This document shows, piece after piece, positions 7,203 to 16,630 of a stretch of 64,000 nucleotides of DNA (position 1 is the stretch's first letter; each line of letters opens with the position of its first letter). Source of the DNA: Lachnospiraceae bacterium (GTDB taxonomy: Bacteria > Bacillota > Clostridia > Lachnospirales > Lachnospiraceae); NCBI GenBank assembly GCA_017940415.1, contig JAGAYR010000039.1, positions 38,593-102,592 of the forward strand, written 5' to 3'. Below the pieces are notes generated by a model. The model saw only the letters and a list, made by a program, of their open reading frames with translations, was not told the DNA's origin and ran no database searches. A program made the translations under genes and the position numbers.

Positions 7203-8948
7203 TTATTTTACAGCTTCTATGATCTCCATTACGGAAGCTTTGATCTTGGCGTTTACGGACAGGGCCTCTTCACGGGTCGACTGTCTTGTGTAGAAATAAA
7301 ACTTAATCTTAGGCTCCGTTCCCGAAGGTCTTATCGCAAACCAGGTGTCTTCCCCTTCAAGGAAGAATCTGAGAGCGTTGGTCTTCGGAATCTTGTTATA
7401 AGGGAAATTTATATCCTCTGAGCCGTCCTTATAATCGATGACCTTCTTTACTTTGATACCCGCGAATTCTTCGGGAGGACAGTTCCTTATGTGCTCCATC
7501 ATCCTGCCGATGCGCTCGGAACCTTCAATGCCTTCAAGGACAAGATTGGGCTCGTCCTCTGCGTAGAAGCCGTACTTTTCGTACAGATCCTGAAGTACAT
7601 GCCAGAGAGATTTCCCTTCTTTTTTCTCATAATATGCGGCAGCTTCCGCAACCAGCATTCCGGCGCTTATTCCATCCTTATCCCTTATATCGGGGCAGGC
7701 CGCATATCCCACAGATTCTTCATATCCGAAAAGATACTTTTCATTACGGCTTTCAAGGAAAGGAATAAGACCGCAGATATTCTTAAATCCGGTGAGGGAT
7801 TCGTACATCTTGACCCCATAGCTTTCCGCCATTACCGCGGACATTGTTGAGGTAACGATGGATTTGACCATGGCTCCGTTTTGGGGAAGGGTTCCCGCAT
7901 CCTTCATTCCATCCAGTATGTAACCTGCCAGAATGTATCCGGTCTGGTTTCCGTTAAGGGGCAGGTATTCTCCGTTGTCCATAAGAAGCTCGATGGCAAA
8001 TCTGTCCGCATCGGGATCGGTAGCCATGAGAAGCTTTGCTCCGGTCTTTTTTCCCAGGATCTCGGACATCTTGAATGCCTTGGGATCCTCAGGATTGGGA
8101 TATCCCACAGTGGTAAAATCGGGGTCGGGATCCTTCTGCTCTTCCACTATGGAGACATTGGTAAATCCCCTGTCCTTCATTACAGTCATGAAAGGAATAC
8201 TTCCCGCGCCGTTAAGAGGTGTGTAAACTATGGGAATGGACAGATCAAGTTCATCACCTTCGTGAATGGCAAGGCTCTCCACCTTATCGATGTATTCCCT
8301 GTCGTAGCTTTCATCCAGAACCGTGATGAGACCTTCATTAACGTATTTGTCGAACAAACCGGTGGGGTCAGCATCAAATTCTTTAAGCCCCTTTATTCCG
8401 ATAAAATAATCCACCGCATTTATGCATTCCGTCATGGCATCGGCAACCTTGGAGCTGACCTGACAGCCGTCCTCCCAATATGCCTTGAAACCGTTGTATT
8501 CTTTGGGGTTATGGGATGCGGTTATGTTGATTCCGCTTATGGTGCCCAGGCGTCTTATCATAAAAGCAAGCTGGGGCGTAGGGCGAAGTGAAGGGAAAGT
8601 ATAAGCCTTTACTCCGTTTACTGCCAGGATCACCGCTGTCATTTTGGAAAATTCCGCGGAAAAATGTCTGGGGTCATGGGCAATAACCACTCCCCTTTTG
8701 CAGGCTTCCTCTCCCGCCTTTACAATGTGATCCGCGATACCCTGTGCGGCACGGCCTACGGTGAAACGGTTCATGCGGTTGGTTCCCACACCGATCTTAC
8801 CCCTGAGGCCCGCGGTTCCGAACGAAAGGTCCTTGTAAAACCTGTCCTCCAGCTCCTTATCGTCAGTGACGGCCAAAAGCTGTTCATAAAGAGGGTCCTT
8901 TTCGTCCAACGAGCTCTTCCAGAGTGCGGCAGTTTCCTTGTATCCCAT
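7203..8948 (-). CDS. Phosphohexomutase (phosphoglucomutase/phosphomannomutase family)
   Basis: A 581-residue cytoplasmic alpha-D-phosphohexomutase of full family length, interconverting hexose 1- and 6-phosphates. It has the phosphoserine loop TASHNPKEYNGFK (Ser about 143), the Mg2+ loop DPDADRFA (about 305-312) and the phosphate-binding loop RPSGTEPK near the C terminus (about 540). Gram-positive homologues such as PgcA make glucose 1-phosphate for UDP-glucose and glycolipid anchors. An AGGAG site precedes the ATG at 8948. It is a single gene converging on the MATE fusion. The exact sugar specificity cannot be read from the sequence. Confidence 0.93.
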   Translation of the reverse strand: MGYKETAALWKSSLDEKDPLYEQLLAVTDDKELEDRFYKDLSFGTAGLRGKIGVGTNRMNRFTVGRAAQGIADHIVKAGEEACKRGVVIAHDPRHFSAEFSKMTAVILAVNGVKAYTFPSLRPTPQLAFMIRRLGTISGINITASHNPKEYNGFKAYWEDGCQVSSKVADAMTECINAVDYFIGIKGLKEFDADPTGLFDKYVNEGLITVLDESYDREYIDKVESLAIHEGDELDLSIPIVYTPLNGAGSIPFMTVMKDRGFTNVSIVEEQKDPDPDFTTVGYPNPEDPKAFKMSEILGKKTGAKLLMATDPDADRFAIELLMDNGEYLPLNGNQTGYILAGYILDGMKDAGTLPQNGAMVKSIVTSTMSAVMAESYGVKMYESLTGFKNICGLIPFLESRNEKYLFGYEESVGYAACPDIRDKDGISAGMLVAEAAAYYEKKEGKSLWHVLQDLYEKYGFYAEDEPNLVLEGIEGSERIGRMMEHIRNCPPEEFAGIKVKKVIDYKDGSEDINFPYNKIPKTNALRFFLEGEDTWFAIRPSGTEPKIKFYFYTRQSTREEALSVNAKIKASVMEIIEAVK

Positions 8949-9045
8949 TCTTTTCTCCTTTTATATAGAGCGTTTTTTATATTTTATCATATTGCCGCCC
9001 ATGTATTTCCATAAAAGAAAACTCATTTTCTTCACAATACTTTTA

Positions 9046-9074
9046 TTTAAAAAAACGCCATCAGGTTTTATAAT
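9046..9074 (+). promoter_or_regulatory. Possible promoter of the ABC exporter operon
   Basis: A perfect TATAAT at 9069-9074 lies 17 bp after TTTAAA (9046-9051), a weak -35. The distance of about 40 bp to the ATG at 9113 fits. Confidence 0.45.
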
Positions 9075-9112
9075 ATTTAAGTCGGGTTTTCGTACCAACA
9101 GATAGGAGAAAT

Positions 9113-10864
9113 ATGGTTAGAAGAATACTTGCAGAGGTAAAAGAATATACTTTGCCCTCCCTTTTAACACCCGTTTGCATGGTTGTTGAAGTAGCCATGG
9201 AAATGCTGGTGCCGTATCTTATGGCCTCCATAATAGACAAAGGCGTATATGCCGGCAACATGAACCACATCTATAAAATCGGTCTTTTCATGGTTCTTGC
9301 CGCAATCATAGGCTTTATCGGAGGTCTTTTCGGCGGAAGATTCGCCGCCGTCGCGTCAACGGGACTTGCCAGAAATTTAAGGAAGTCCATGTATGACAAC
9401 ATTCAGACGTTTTCTTTTTCGAATATCGACAAATTCTCTACTTCATCACTTGTAACAAGACTCACAACGGACGTAACGAACATTCAGAACGCATATCAGA
9501 TGGGCCTTAGAATGGCCATGAGAGCACCTGCCAGCCTTGTTGTTGCCATGTGCATGGCTTTCTACATCAATGCAAGGATTGCAAGGATCTATCTCATCGC
9601 GGTTCTGATCCTCGGTCTGTTCCTGGTGCTCATCATCATAAGTGCCACCAAGACCTTTAGGGAAGCTTTCCCCAAATACGATGCCTTGAATGAATCCGTT
9701 CAGGAAAACGTATCCGCCATCAGAGTCGTTAAAGCTTATGTACGTGAGGACGAGCAGATCGGACGTTTCCAAAAAGCTTCCCGTGCCATTTATGACATCT
9801 TCGTAAAGGCCGAGGGAAAGGTTGTCTTAAACGGTCCCATCATGATGCTTACCGTTTACACCTGTATCCTCACCATCAGCTGGGTGGGTGCAAGGATGAT
9901 AAGCGTAGGCGACCTCACCACCGGCGAACTCACCAGCCTTCTTGCTTACTGCATGAACATTCTCATGAGCCTCATGATGCTTTCCATGATCTTCGTAATG
10001 CTGACCATGAGTGCTGCCAGTGCGGAAAGAATCGTAGAGGTTCTGGACGAAGAAACAGACCTTAAGAATCCCGAAAATCCCGTAATGGAAGTTAAGGACG
10101 GATCCGTAAGCTTTAAGGGTGTTTCTTTTGCATACAATTTCGATAAAGGCGGAAAACCCGTTCTGGTAAACATTAATCTGGACATTAAATCCGGTGAAGT
10201 TATCGGAATCATGGGTGCCACCGGTTCATCCAAGTCCACTCTCGTAAGCCTTATAAGCAGGCTTTATGACGTAAACGAAGGAAGCGTCAGCGTAGGCGGA
10301 GTTGATGTCAGGGACTACGACCTTGAAACTCTCAGAAACTCCGTATCCGTTGTACTCCAGAAAAACCAGCTCTTCTCCGGAACCATCCTTGATAACCTCC
10401 GCTGGGGCAAGGAAGATGCTACCGAGGAAGAATGTAAAAAAGCCTGTGAAATGGCATGCGCCGATGAATTCATCTCAAGGATGCCGGACGGATACAACAC
10501 CCACATCGAGCAGGGCGGAACCAATGTATCCGGCGGTCAGAAGCAGCGCCTTTGTATAGCAAGAGCACTTCTCAAGAATCCCAAGATTCTCATTCTGGAC
10601 GATTCCACCAGTGCCGTAGATACCGCAACCGACGCCAAGATCCGAGAGGCTTTCAGATCACATATCCCCGGCGTTACCAAGTTCATCATCGCCCAGAGAG
10701 TATCAAGTATCTCTGATGCCGACAGGATCATAGTGCTTGATAACGGCCGCGTAAACGGCGTGGGAACACACGAAGAATTACTTAAAAATAATGAGATCTA
10801 CCGTGAGGTCTATGAATCACAGACCGGCGGATCGGGAGATTTCGATGAAACGGAGGTGGACTAA
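9113..10864 (+). CDS. ABC exporter half-transporter with a degenerate ATP site
   Basis: A 583-residue type IV ABC exporter half: six spans in about 15-310 and an ATPase domain at about 340-575. The Walker A is GATGSSKST (the usual GSGK glycine is Ser), the signature is VSGGQ and the Walker B is ILILDDSTSAVD, with Asp in place of the catalytic Glu. The switch position reads AQRVSS, so the H-loop His is Gln. Both changes are typical of the non-catalytic subunit of heterodimeric exporters such as TM287/288 and BmrCD. The partner is encoded immediately downstream with no gap. The substrate is unknown; drugs, peptides or lipids are all possible. Confidence 0.93.
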   Translation: MVRRILAEVKEYTLPSLLTPVCMVVEVAMEMLVPYLMASIIDKGVYAGNMNHIYKIGLFMVLAAIIGFIGGLFGGRFAAVASTGLARNLRKSMYDNIQTFSFSNIDKFSTSSLVTRLTTDVTNIQNAYQMGLRMAMRAPASLVVAMCMAFYINARIARIYLIAVLILGLFLVLIIISATKTFREAFPKYDALNESVQENVSAIRVVKAYVREDEQIGRFQKASRAIYDIFVKAEGKVVLNGPIMMLTVYTCILTISWVGARMISVGDLTTGELTSLLAYCMNILMSLMMLSMIFVMLTMSAASAERIVEVLDEETDLKNPENPVMEVKDGSVSFKGVSFAYNFDKGGKPVLVNINLDIKSGEVIGIMGATGSSKSTLVSLISRLYDVNEGSVSVGGVDVRDYDLETLRNSVSVVLQKNQLFSGTILDNLRWGKEDATEEECKKACEMACADEFISRMPDGYNTHIEQGGTNVSGGQKQRLCIARALLKNPKILILDDSTSAVDTATDAKIREAFRSHIPGVTKFIIAQRVSSISDADRIIVLDNGRVNGVGTHEELLKNNEIYREVYESQTGGSGDFDETEVD

Positions 10865-12772
10865 ATGCCCGGACCCGGAAGCAGAAATTCACTGGGAAAA
10901 CCGGGGCCCAAAGCCCAGAACCCCGGTAAAAGTTTTAAGCGCATAATGGGTTATGTCCTCAAGGATTACAGCACCCACTATGCCTGGGTTATCGTATGTA
11001 TAATCGCATCGGTTCTCTGCAGCCTGCAGGGTACTCTTTTCATGAAGGAACTGATAGATAAATATATCACTCCCTTCCTCCTTGATCCCGACAAGCTCCC
11101 TAATTTCGAGCCCCTGGCCAAGGCAATCTTCAGAGTTGCATGCTTCTATGCCATCGGAGTAATCGCAAGTTTCGTACAGGCAAGGCTCCTCATAAAGATC
11201 ACCCAGGGAACCATGCAGACCATGAGAAACGAGCTTTTTGAGAGAATGGAAAAGCTCCCCATCAAGTACTTTGATACCCATACTCACGGCGATATCATGT
11301 CCATCTACACCAACGACATCGATACCATGAGACAGATGATCTCCATGAGTATTCCCCAGTGCTTTAATTCAGCCATCACCATCGTATCCGTACTTGTATC
11401 AATGATAGTCCTCAGCCCGGTAATGACCCTCGTAACCATCGTCATGGTAGGAGTAATGCTGGGATGTACCGGATATGCTGCCAAGAACAGCGGTAAGCAT
11501 TTCGTAAGACAGCAGAAACAGCTGGGTACCGTTAACGGTTATATAGAGGAAATGATCACCGGCCAGAAGGTAGTCAAGGTCTTCTGCCACGAGGAAAAAG
11601 GAAAACAGGAATTCGACGCCCTTAACAACGAGCTCTTCGATGCGGCATCCAAGGCAAATACCTACGCCAACGCCCTCGGTCCCATCAATGCCCAGCTCGG
11701 GAACTTAAGCTACGTTCTCTGCACCATCGTCGGAGGCGCCCTTGCTCTTCACGGCTCCGTAACCGTCGGTGCGGTTGCTTCGTTCTTAACACTCAACAAG
11801 AGCTTTAACATGCCCATCTCCCAGGTGGCTCAGCAGTTCAATTCCATCATCATGGCTCTTGCGGGCGCCGAGAGAATCTTCGCTCTCATGGATGAGCAGC
11901 CCGAAGTTGACGAAGGCTACGTTACCCTCGTAAACGCCAAGAAGGGCTCAGATGGTAAACTTGAAGAAACCCTCGAGCATACCGGACTCTGGGCTTGGAA
12001 ACATTACCACAAGGCAGAAGGTACCACGGACTACAAGCCTCTTGAAGGAAATGTGGTCTTTGACGGCGTAGACTTCGGATATACGGATGAAAAGATGGTG
12101 CTCCACGATATCAAACTGGAAGCCAAGCCCGGTCAGAAGATTGCTTTCGTAGGATCAACCGGTGCAGGCAAGACCACCATCACCAACCTGATCAACCGCT
12201 TCTACGATATTCAGGACGGTAAGATCAGATACGACGGAATCAATGTTAATAAGATTGCCAAGGCAGATTTGAGAAGATCGCTGGGAATGGTACTTCAGGA
12301 AACCTGTCTTTTCACCGGAACAATTGCAGATAACATCCGTTTCGGAAAGCTCAGTGCAACGGATGAGGAAGTAATTGCAGCCGCAAAGCTGGCAAATGCG
12401 GATGAATTCATCAGCAAACTTCCCGACGGTTATAACACCATGCTGACCGGAAACGGAGCCAACCTCTCCCAGGGACAGCGTCAGCTTCTTGCAATCGCAA
12501 GAGCAGCCATCGCCGATCCCCCCGTTCTCATTCTGGATGAAGCTACCAGCTCCATCGATACCAGAACTGAGAGAATTGTCCAGGAAGGAATGGATAAGCT
12601 GATGAACGGAAGAACTTCTTTTGTCATCGCCCACAGACTTTCCACCGTAAGAAATGCGGATTGCATAATGGTAATGGAACAGGGAAGAATCGTAGAGAGA
12701 GGAACCCACGACGAGCTGATCGGTCTCAAGGGAAGGTACTATACACTCTATACAGGAAATTCAATAGCGTAA
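10865..12772 (+). CDS. ABC exporter half-transporter, catalytic subunit
   Basis: A 635-residue partner to the preceding half. Six spans lie in about 35-340 and the ATPase at about 390-630. The ATPase motifs are canonical: Walker A GSTGAGKTT, signature LSQGQ, Walker B VLILDEATSSID with the catalytic Glu, and the H-loop AHRLST. A Gly/Pro-rich N-terminal extension and a roughly 40-residue insertion (about 355-395) before the ATPase are typical of this subgroup. The ATG follows the previous stop codon after one base, and GGAGG lies in the end of the upstream gene, so the pair is translated together. Confidence 0.94.
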   Translation: MPGPGSRNSLGKPGPKAQNPGKSFKRIMGYVLKDYSTHYAWVIVCIIASVLCSLQGTLFMKELIDKYITPFLLDPDKLPNFEPLAKAIFRVACFYAIGVIASFVQARLLIKITQGTMQTMRNELFERMEKLPIKYFDTHTHGDIMSIYTNDIDTMRQMISMSIPQCFNSAITIVSVLVSMIVLSPVMTLVTIVMVGVMLGCTGYAAKNSGKHFVRQQKQLGTVNGYIEEMITGQKVVKVFCHEEKGKQEFDALNNELFDAASKANTYANALGPINAQLGNLSYVLCTIVGGALALHGSVTVGAVASFLTLNKSFNMPISQVAQQFNSIIMALAGAERIFALMDEQPEVDEGYVTLVNAKKGSDGKLEETLEHTGLWAWKHYHKAEGTTDYKPLEGNVVFDGVDFGYTDEKMVLHDIKLEAKPGQKIAFVGSTGAGKTTITNLINRFYDIQDGKIRYDGINVNKIAKADLRRSLGMVLQETCLFTGTIADNIRFGKLSATDEEVIAAAKLANADEFISKLPDGYNTMLTGNGANLSQGQRQLLAIARAAIADPPVLILDEATSSIDTRTERIVQEGMDKLMNGRTSFVIAHRLSTVRNADCIMVMEQGRIVERGTHDELIGLKGRYYTLYTGNSIA

Positions 12773-12854
12773 GATATTTATATGAGCATTGTTTAAAAAG
12801 CCTTATAAACACTGCTTTTATAACATATATTATTAAATGTGAGGAGGACCCTAC

Positions 12855-14411
12855 ATGTACGACAAACAGTCCGGAACTATTTTTCTGGGAAAGAGCGGAG
12901 ACAAGAAAATCTGCATTTATCCCAAGATGGCAAACCGCCACGGAATGATCTGCGGAGCTACCGGAACAGGTAAGACCATCACACTCAAAGTCCTTGCCGA
13001 GAGCTTTTCCGATATGGGAGTTCCCGTATTCCTGGCAGACGTCAAAGGAGACCTCGCGGGATTCTGCAGACCGGGTGTTGATTCGGAGGATATGCAGGCC
13101 AGAATCGAAAGATTCGGATTAAAGGACGAAGGTTTCAAATATGACTCCTATCCTACCAACTTCTGGGATGTATATGCCGAGAAAGGAATGCCTTTAAGAA
13201 CTACAGTTTCCGAGATGGGACCTCTTCTCCTCTCCAGGATACTCGAGCTTAACGATACACAGTCAAATGTCCTGGCAATGATCTTCAAGATTGCCGACGA
13301 CAACAATATGCTCCTCATCGACACCAAGGACCTCAAGGCAATGCTCAACTATGTAGCCGATCATGCCAAAGAGTACGCGGCAGATTACGGAAGCATCGCA
13401 AGACAGAGCGTAAATGCCATTATCAGATCTCTGGTAAATCTGGAAAGCCAGGGAGGCGAATTCTTCTTCGGAGAGCCCGCCCTCGATATCAATGACTGGC
13501 TTCGCAGAGACTCAGACAAGGGTCCTATTCAGGTCCTTGATTGTCAGAAACTGATCAATCATCCCGATATGTATGCCACTTTCCTTCTGTGGATGATGAG
13601 CGAACTTTTCGAGTCTCTCCCCGAAGTTGGCGACCTCGAAAAGCCTAAAATGGTCTTCTTTTTCGATGAAGCACACCTGTTATTTGATAATGCCCCCAAG
13701 GCTCTTATGACCAGGATTGAGCAGGTCGTAAAGCTCATCCGTTCAAAGGGCGTCGGTATCTTCTTCGTAACTCAGAGCCCTGCGGATATCCCCGATCCCG
13801 TCCTCGCCCAGCTTGGCAACAAGATCGAGCATGCCCTCCACGCTTACACTCCTGCGGAGCAAAAGAAAGCTAAGGCAGCTGCCCAGAGTTTCGTGGTAAA
13901 CCCCGATTTCGATACCTATGAGACTCTCCTGTCCCTTGGAACCGGTGAAGCCCTCGTATCGGTTCTGGACGAAAAAGGTGTTCCCACCATGGTTGAAAAC
14001 ACCAAAATCCTTCCTCCCTGCTCTCTTATGGGAAGCATCGATGATGCGACCAGAGATTCCGTTATAAGAGGAAGCGGACTGTTCTCCAGATACAGCGATT
14101 ACTTCGACAGAGATTCAGCTTATGAGTTCCTCCAGAGAAATCGTACCCTTGTGGAAGGTGAAGCTCCCGCAGATCAGATAACCGAAGAAGCTCCCAAGCA
14201 AGGAGCCAAACCCAAAGTCGACAAGAACTCTCTAAGCTATAAAACCACCAAGGCTGCCCAGAATGTAGCCAAGACCGGAGCCGGAACCGTAGGCAGAGAG
14301 GTAGGAAAAACAGTCGGAAATGCCATCGGAGGCAAGTTCGGAAAGACCCTCGGAGGTAATATCGGATCCAGCATCGGAAGAAACTTCCTCGGAGTATTCT
14401 TTAAGACCTGA
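12855..14411 (+). CDS. HerA/DUF853-type P-loop ATPase
   Basis: A 518-residue cytoplasmic ATPase of the HerA-like DUF853 family. Walker A is GATGTGKTITLK (about 35-46) and Walker B is MVFFFDEAHLLFDN (about 270-283). The C terminus (about 455-515) is a Gly-rich, Lys-rich tail with repeated GKTVGNAIGGKFGKTLGG-like units. The family is related to DNA-translocating FtsK/HerA ATPases, but the bacterial DUF853 branch has no settled function. It has its own GAGGAGG site, lies 82 bp after the ABC genes and ends at a clear terminator. Co-transcription with the exporter is possible but not shown. Confidence 0.88.
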   Translation: MYDKQSGTIFLGKSGDKKICIYPKMANRHGMICGATGTGKTITLKVLAESFSDMGVPVFLADVKGDLAGFCRPGVDSEDMQARIERFGLKDEGFKYDSYPTNFWDVYAEKGMPLRTTVSEMGPLLLSRILELNDTQSNVLAMIFKIADDNNMLLIDTKDLKAMLNYVADHAKEYAADYGSIARQSVNAIIRSLVNLESQGGEFFFGEPALDINDWLRRDSDKGPIQVLDCQKLINHPDMYATFLLWMMSELFESLPEVGDLEKPKMVFFFDEAHLLFDNAPKALMTRIEQVVKLIRSKGVGIFFVTQSPADIPDPVLAQLGNKIEHALHAYTPAEQKKAKAAAQSFVVNPDFDTYETLLSLGTGEALVSVLDEKGVPTMVENTKILPPCSLMGSIDDATRDSVIRGSGLFSRYSDYFDRDSAYEFLQRNRTLVEGEAPADQITEEAPKQGAKPKVDKNSLSYKTTKAAQNVAKTGAGTVGREVGKTVGNAIGGKFGKTLGGNIGSSIGRNFLGVFFKT

Positions 14412-14437
14412 AAGGATTAAAGCGAATATCAAAAAAG

Positions 14438-14466
14438 CTCCCCGCAGTAAAATGCGGGGAGTTTTT
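14438..14466 (+). terminator. Rho-independent terminator
   Basis: CTCCCCGCA (14438-14446) pairs perfectly with TGCGGGGAG (14453-14461) across a 6-nt loop, followed by TTTTT. It closes the unit ending with the HerA-like gene. Confidence 0.93.
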
Positions 14467-15190
14467 ATGTGTCCGGGATCGGAGGGATTTTAAACATTCG
14501 TGTCAGAAAAAGGGGCATTTTAGGGCCTAAATGACACTTATGTCTGCAGACATAATACTGTATAAAGTATTCACATTTTTCTTGCAACCAATTATTATTG
14601 ATCCAAATTGCGACAGTTTTTTATTCTCGCTTGTCCACTATGTGACACAGACGTCTGTGGAAAAACCCGAGATTTCCTTGTATTTTCAGAGGAAAGTTAT
14701 CCACAAACTATGACATCAAAAAAAGTAACGTCTCTGTCGTCAGAATTTTTTTGTATACATAACACCGGATACCTGCCCTTTTCGTCAGATTTTCGTCACG
14801 TCCCCCTTCTTGTAGCGCTTTTTAGGAAAGCATGAGTTATTTTAATCTATGTCGCATATATACTGCATTACTTTTTGGCAAAAACAGTTCCTCTCTTCCG
14901 CCTTTTTCCTACCTGTTTTGAGTACCCAAATCGTGTAAAAAACACTCATAATATCTGATCAGCTGCCGACCGTATCCTACAGTCTCAGGGGACTGTTTTG
15001 GATGAGATCCGGGGGAAAAAATGTGGAAACCTATCACATGTTTTTGAGTTTCCAAATGCTGAAAAAATCGGCAATTTACATAGTTTTCAGGTCAAAAAGT
15101 TTTATATATTTTTTCCTTTAAAACCGAGGGGGAATGTATTAAAATGGTCTTACGCATCTAAAGCGATTGCCATCCCGAAAGGAGCAGGAC
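14467..15190. other. Gene-free 720-bp stretch with palindromes and DnaA-box-like sites
   Basis: No convincing gene is present. Visible structure: an 18-bp perfect palindrome TTATGTCTGCAGACATAA (14538-14555); a 14-bp perfect palindrome CACAGACGTCTGTG (14646-14659); a consensus DnaA box TTATCCACA (14697-14705); near-matches on the minus strand TTTTCCACA (14656-14664) and GTTTCCACA (15022-15030) and on the plus strand TTGTCCACT (14631-14639); and a weakly repeated motif TTTTGAG...CCAAAT near 14915 and 15042. The region is richer in A+T than its neighbours. Function unknown; a DnaA-binding or regulatory region, or an unrecognised RNA, are options. Confidence 0.55.
15117..15145 (+). promoter_or_regulatory. 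Possible promoter of the YtxH-like gene
   Basis: TTTAAA (15117-15122), a 17-bp spacer and TAAAAT (15140-15145), 45 bp before the start codon. The -35 element is weak. Confidence 0.4.
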
Positions 15191-15652
15191 ATGAGTAAAA
15201 AATTTGGTAAATTCCTCTTTGGAACCGCTGTTCTCGGAACAGCCGCTGCAGCTGCAGCATACTATTATTATCAGAAGAAGAATGAGGAGACCGTTGTATT
15301 GAGTGAAGACGGCGAACCTGCAGAGGCTCCCAAGCGCACTTATACATCCCTTGACGATATTTCCGAAGTAGCCAAGAAGTTCACCGAATCAGCCAAGGAA
15401 ACGGCCGGTAAGGTATCCAAGAGCGCTAAGGAAGCATATACCAAGGTAAAGGACAGATTCCAGGCTTCTGATGATCTTGATGACCTGTTCGAGGACCTCG
15501 AGGATGATGAAGATGAAGAGGACGATTTCACTCCCCTTTCGGAAACAGCCAAAGATGTGACCAAGACTGCAGATGATGCAGACAAGACCGTAGAAGAATT
15601 CTTCGATGATTCCGATGCTGCCGAAGGAACATCCGAAGAAGTAAAGAAATAA
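15191..15652 (+). CDS. Small membrane-anchored, YtxH-like protein with acidic tail
   Basis: A 153-residue protein. Residues about 5-24 form one Ala-rich membrane span (FLFGTAVLGTAAAAAAYYYY), followed by a helical Lys/Ala/Ser-rich segment (about 50-95) and a strongly acidic, disordered tail (about 95-153). This layout resembles YtxH-type envelope or stress proteins of Firmicutes, but similarity is loose and no function is assigned. The start at 15191 is chosen because AAAGGAG lies 8 bp upstream; an in-frame ATG at 15167 has no such site. A single gene with its own terminator. Confidence 0.8.
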   Translation: MSKKFGKFLFGTAVLGTAAAAAAYYYYQKKNEETVVLSEDGEPAEAPKRTYTSLDDISEVAKKFTESAKETAGKVSKSAKEAYTKVKDRFQASDDLDDLFEDLEDDEDEEDDFTPLSETAKDVTKTADDADKTVEEFFDDSDAAEGTSEEVKK

Positions 15653-15687
15653 TCAAACAACTACAACTCCGATTTTGGTAGCAAAAA

Positions 15688-15720
15688 AACCTCATCTCCA
15701 TGTGGAGATGAGGTTTTTTC
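15688..15720. terminator. Bidirectional terminator
   Basis: AACCTCATCTCCA (15688-15700) pairs perfectly with TGGAGATGAGGTT (15703-15715), with T-rich flanks on both strands. It serves the YtxH-like gene and the convergent DUF2225 gene. Confidence 0.93.
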
Positions 15721-15733
15721 TATTCACAATTAT

Positions 15734-16585
15734 TTACTGTTTTATTTTGGCAAGTTCTTCCTTCAATTCCCTTACCTTGTCCTTCATTCTGGGCTTTGCC
15801 GAAGGTGAGGCAAGAATTCCGGATATCATCCTGCTGCAGGTAGTATAATCCTTAAGGTGGAATGCCAGGTTTGCCAGGAGATAATCGACTGTAACGGAGT
15901 CCATACCGGCAATAGGTACATCTTCCGACCCCCTTGCCTCTATGAAGCCGTTATAAGCGTTTAAGTGGTACTCTGCTTCCTGTTCGGTAAGAGTCTTGAT
16001 AAGTTCGGTAAAATCTCCCTCTTCGTTCTCCAAAAACTCCCTGTAACTTCTGAGGAGCCACGCAGTCTTAAGGCATATGAAAGCCTTTTCGCTGGCCTTG
16101 GCACGTTTTACAACAGCGCATGCAAGGGCTATCTTATATCTCTCCAGAGCCTGATCGAAGCTGTACGTATCTTCATTGTACTTGGTAAGAACAATGTTGG
16201 AGGTGATGTTTTCCTTGATAAGTCTTGCCTGAGTAGGAAGTACGGCTCCGTGATATCTTGAAAGAGTCGCGTATCCGCAGGTCGGGCACAGAATAACATC
16301 GTATTTCTCGGCAACAAAACCGCCTTCGTAGACAAGACGAAGGTCGAAATCCGGTTTCTTGATCTTTGCTTTACCCGTTTTCATAACCTTAGCCGTAAAA
16401 TCATGATCGCAGACAGGGCATTTGAACGCCTTGTCATAGATAAAGTCGGTTTCTTTGAATTCGGGAACTTCGGGAGCTTTACTTTCCTGCTTGGAAGGCG
16501 CTTCCTTCTTTTCCTTACCGAATATATCAATATTTTCCAGATTGCCTAATCCGAGGCTCTCAAGACCCGATAAAAGACCTGCCAT
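15734..16585 (-). CDS. DUF2225 zinc-binding protein
   Basis: A 283-residue cytoplasmic protein. After a variable start, residues about 55-105 hold two CxxC pairs (CPVCDHDF and CPTCGYAT) in the DUF2225 arrangement, a probable zinc ribbon. The rest (about 115-283) is helical, with TPR-like character (YKIALACAVV, AEYHLNAYNGFIEA). DUF2225 genes are common in Clostridia; the molecular role is not known. GGAGG precedes the ATG. It lies 45 bp after the glutaminyl-tRNA synthetase gene. Confidence 0.85.
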   Translation of the reverse strand: MAGLLSGLESLGLGNLENIDIFGKEKKEAPSKQESKAPEVPEFKETDFIYDKAFKCPVCDHDFTAKVMKTGKAKIKKPDFDLRLVYEGGFVAEKYDVILCPTCGYATLSRYHGAVLPTQARLIKENITSNIVLTKYNEDTYSFDQALERYKIALACAVVKRAKASEKAFICLKTAWLLRSYREFLENEEGDFTELIKTLTEQEAEYHLNAYNGFIEARGSEDVPIAGMDSVTVDYLLANLAFHLKDYTTCSRMISGILASPSAKPRMKDKVRELKEELAKIKQ

Positions 16586-16630
16586 TTCTTTCCTCCGATG
16601 ATAAATACAGGACCCTCAAAACAGCTTAAC

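Noticed and set aside
7881-8591. A 236-codon open frame on the plus strand
   Set aside because: Antisense to the phosphohexomutase gene; no ribosome binding site or recognisable domain.
14688-14700. GAGGAAAGT, reminiscent of the RNase P RNA start
   Set aside because: No other RNase P RNA landmark follows; the match is by chance.
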